A DNA stretch of 12,235 nucleotides from Haloarculaceae archaeon (GTDB taxonomy: Archaea > Halobacteriota > Halobacteria > Halobacteriales > Haloarculaceae), in NCBI GenBank assembly GCA_018609665.1, contig JAHENN010000123.1, forward strand, positions 1 to 12,235, in the 5' to 3' direction. A program made the position numbers and the translations under genes. Positions within the stretch are counted from its first letter, which is position 1. The number at the start of each line of letters is the position of its first letter. The notes below the pieces were generated by a model, which was given only the letters and a program-made list of their open reading frames with translations, had not been told where the DNA came from and did no database searches. Positions 11,505 to 12,235 of the stretch are shown in pieces.

Positions 11505-12235
11505 TCACCGTCGCTCGGTCGCGACGGTCACGAACGGCGGGTAGTCGCCGCCGGGAACGTAGACGTCGTCGCAGGTCGTCGCGGCGAGACAGGCCTGCGG
11601 CTCCGGCGGCCAGACGACCTCGACCCCGTCGCCGTCGGGCCGGACGAGCAGCTCCTGCTCGTAGACGACGGTCCCGCCCTGCGGGCCGACGACGATGGCG
11701 CGCAGCTCGACCCGCTCCGGACCGTCGACCGGGACGGCCGCGCCGGCCGTCGACAGCGTCCCGTTCGCGAGCCGCCAGTCGACGACGACGTCGCCGTCGA
11801 CGGTCCGGGTCGTCCGGGCGGTCTCGCCGCCGGCCGCCAGCGCGACGGTGGCGCTGGTGGCGTCGGCCGGCGCGCCGACCCGCGTCGTCGCCGCCAGTTC
11901 GTCGGTCCGGAGCCGCTCGGCGGCCCGCAGCGTCGGGTCGGCGGTTGTCTCCGGCTCGGGCGTCCACTCGCCGCGGTAGCGGTACCGGTACGGCGTCCGG
12001 TCGGGGTAGGCGTCCAGCACCGCCCACGCGGTCGCGGCGCCCCGGTCGGCGGCGTACACCGTCCGGCCGTCGAAGCCGGGGTCGTTCCGGAGGTACTGGA
12101 ACGGGTGGTTGAGCCAGTCGCCGTACGGCGTCGGCAGCAGCACGACGGCGTCGTCGGGCGGCGCGGGCTCGAACGGCTCGTAGGCCCGCTCGTAGCCGTC
12201 GGTGTATGCGGCGTTGCGCTCGACCGGCGGGCCGA
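11505..12235 (-). CDS. C-terminal part of probable ArnT-like membrane glycosyltransferase (DUF7846-like domain; runs off right edge)
   Basis: The frame stays open to the right edge, so 242 or more residues of the C-terminus are seen and the true start is outside. No membrane helix is in this part. It reads as an extracellular domain: near the start are YEPFEPAPPDDAVVLLPTP and GDWLNHPFQYLRNDPGFDG, then Tyr/Arg-rich and beta-rich segments (for example VELRAIVVGPQGGTVVYEQEL) and a closing CLAATTCDDVYVPGGDYPPF with a Cys pair that may form a disulfide. I recall a similar tail (DUF7846) after the multi-helix GT-C/ArnT-like region of haloarchaeal glycosyltransferases, which use lipid-phosphate sugars; this is recollection and not testable here because the catalytic part is missing. 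A GTG at 12143 is an in-frame internal Val, not the start. It converges on the small membrane protein gene. Confidence 0.65.
   Translation of the reverse strand, partial: GPPVERNAAYTDGYERAYEPFEPAPPDDAVVLLPTPYGDWLNHPFQYLRNDPGFDGRTVYAADRGAATAWAVLDAYPDRTPYRYRYRGEWTPEPETTADPTLRAAERLRTDELAATTRVGAPADATSATVALAAGGETARTTRTVDGDVVVDWRLANGTLSTAGAAVPVDGPERVELRAIVVGPQGGTVVYEQELLVRPDGDGVEVVWPPEPQACLAATTCDDVYVPGGDYPPFVTVATERR

Overview
The window reads as chromosomal DNA of a haloarchaeon (class Halobacteria). It is very GC-rich, its soluble proteins are strongly acidic and poor in Lys, and it carries families typical of or restricted to this group: a Bat-type HTH-10 regulator, a short CPxCG/CxxCG zinc-ribbon protein, a DUF7532-like protein with FAU-1, and a Tat-exported oxidoreductase pair. 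Several genes have TATA boxes centred 26-30 bases before the start codon, the pattern of leaderless haloarchaeal mRNAs. I see no rRNA, tRNA, CRISPR array, integrase, transposase or defence cassette, and no gene-free stretch longer than about 210 bases. It looks like core or near-core chromosome.

Layout: (1) 1-586, minus: a small conserved protein overlaps by ATGA the start of the ribonuclease FAU-1, which runs off the left edge. (2) 685-1731, plus: a PrsW-family intramembrane protease, back to back at its stop with bacterial-type riboflavin synthase (1732-2379, minus), which is preceded by a 61-residue acidic protein. (3) 2858-4693, plus: a Bat/HTH-10 regulator with a leaderless promoter and an upstream palindrome, then a cytoplasmic PAS histidine kinase that seems to be preceded by a 12-codon leaderless upstream ORF. 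(4) 4779-5228, plus: two tandem small membrane proteins that resemble each other. (5) 5242-7369, minus: a UvrD/Rep-like helicase and a zinc-ribbon protein, each with its own TATA box. (6) 7474-8172, plus: a phospholipase/carboxylesterase-type hydrolase with a mini-hairpin insertion. (7) 8286-10384, plus: a Tat-signal gluconate-dehydrogenase-subunit-3-like protein overlapping a GMC oxidoreductase with a likely Fe-S motif. (8) 10433-11497, plus: a GT2 glycosyltransferase and a small two-helix membrane protein, facing the C-terminal end of a probable ArnT-like membrane glycosyltransferase (11505-12235, minus).

The most interesting point is a pair of 16-bp palindromes with identical arms (TTTAGG, four bases, CCTAAA), one in the promoter of the oxidoreductase operon and one in the promoter of the GT2 gene. 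They look like operators of a DtxR/SirR/Idr-type metal-dependent regulator. This would put a predicted Fe-S flavoenzyme and a glycosyltransferase under shared iron or manganese control. The enzyme pair resembles the alpha and gamma subunits of FAD-dependent glucose/gluconate dehydrogenases, but no cytochrome c subunit gene lies beside it, so its electron acceptor is an open question.
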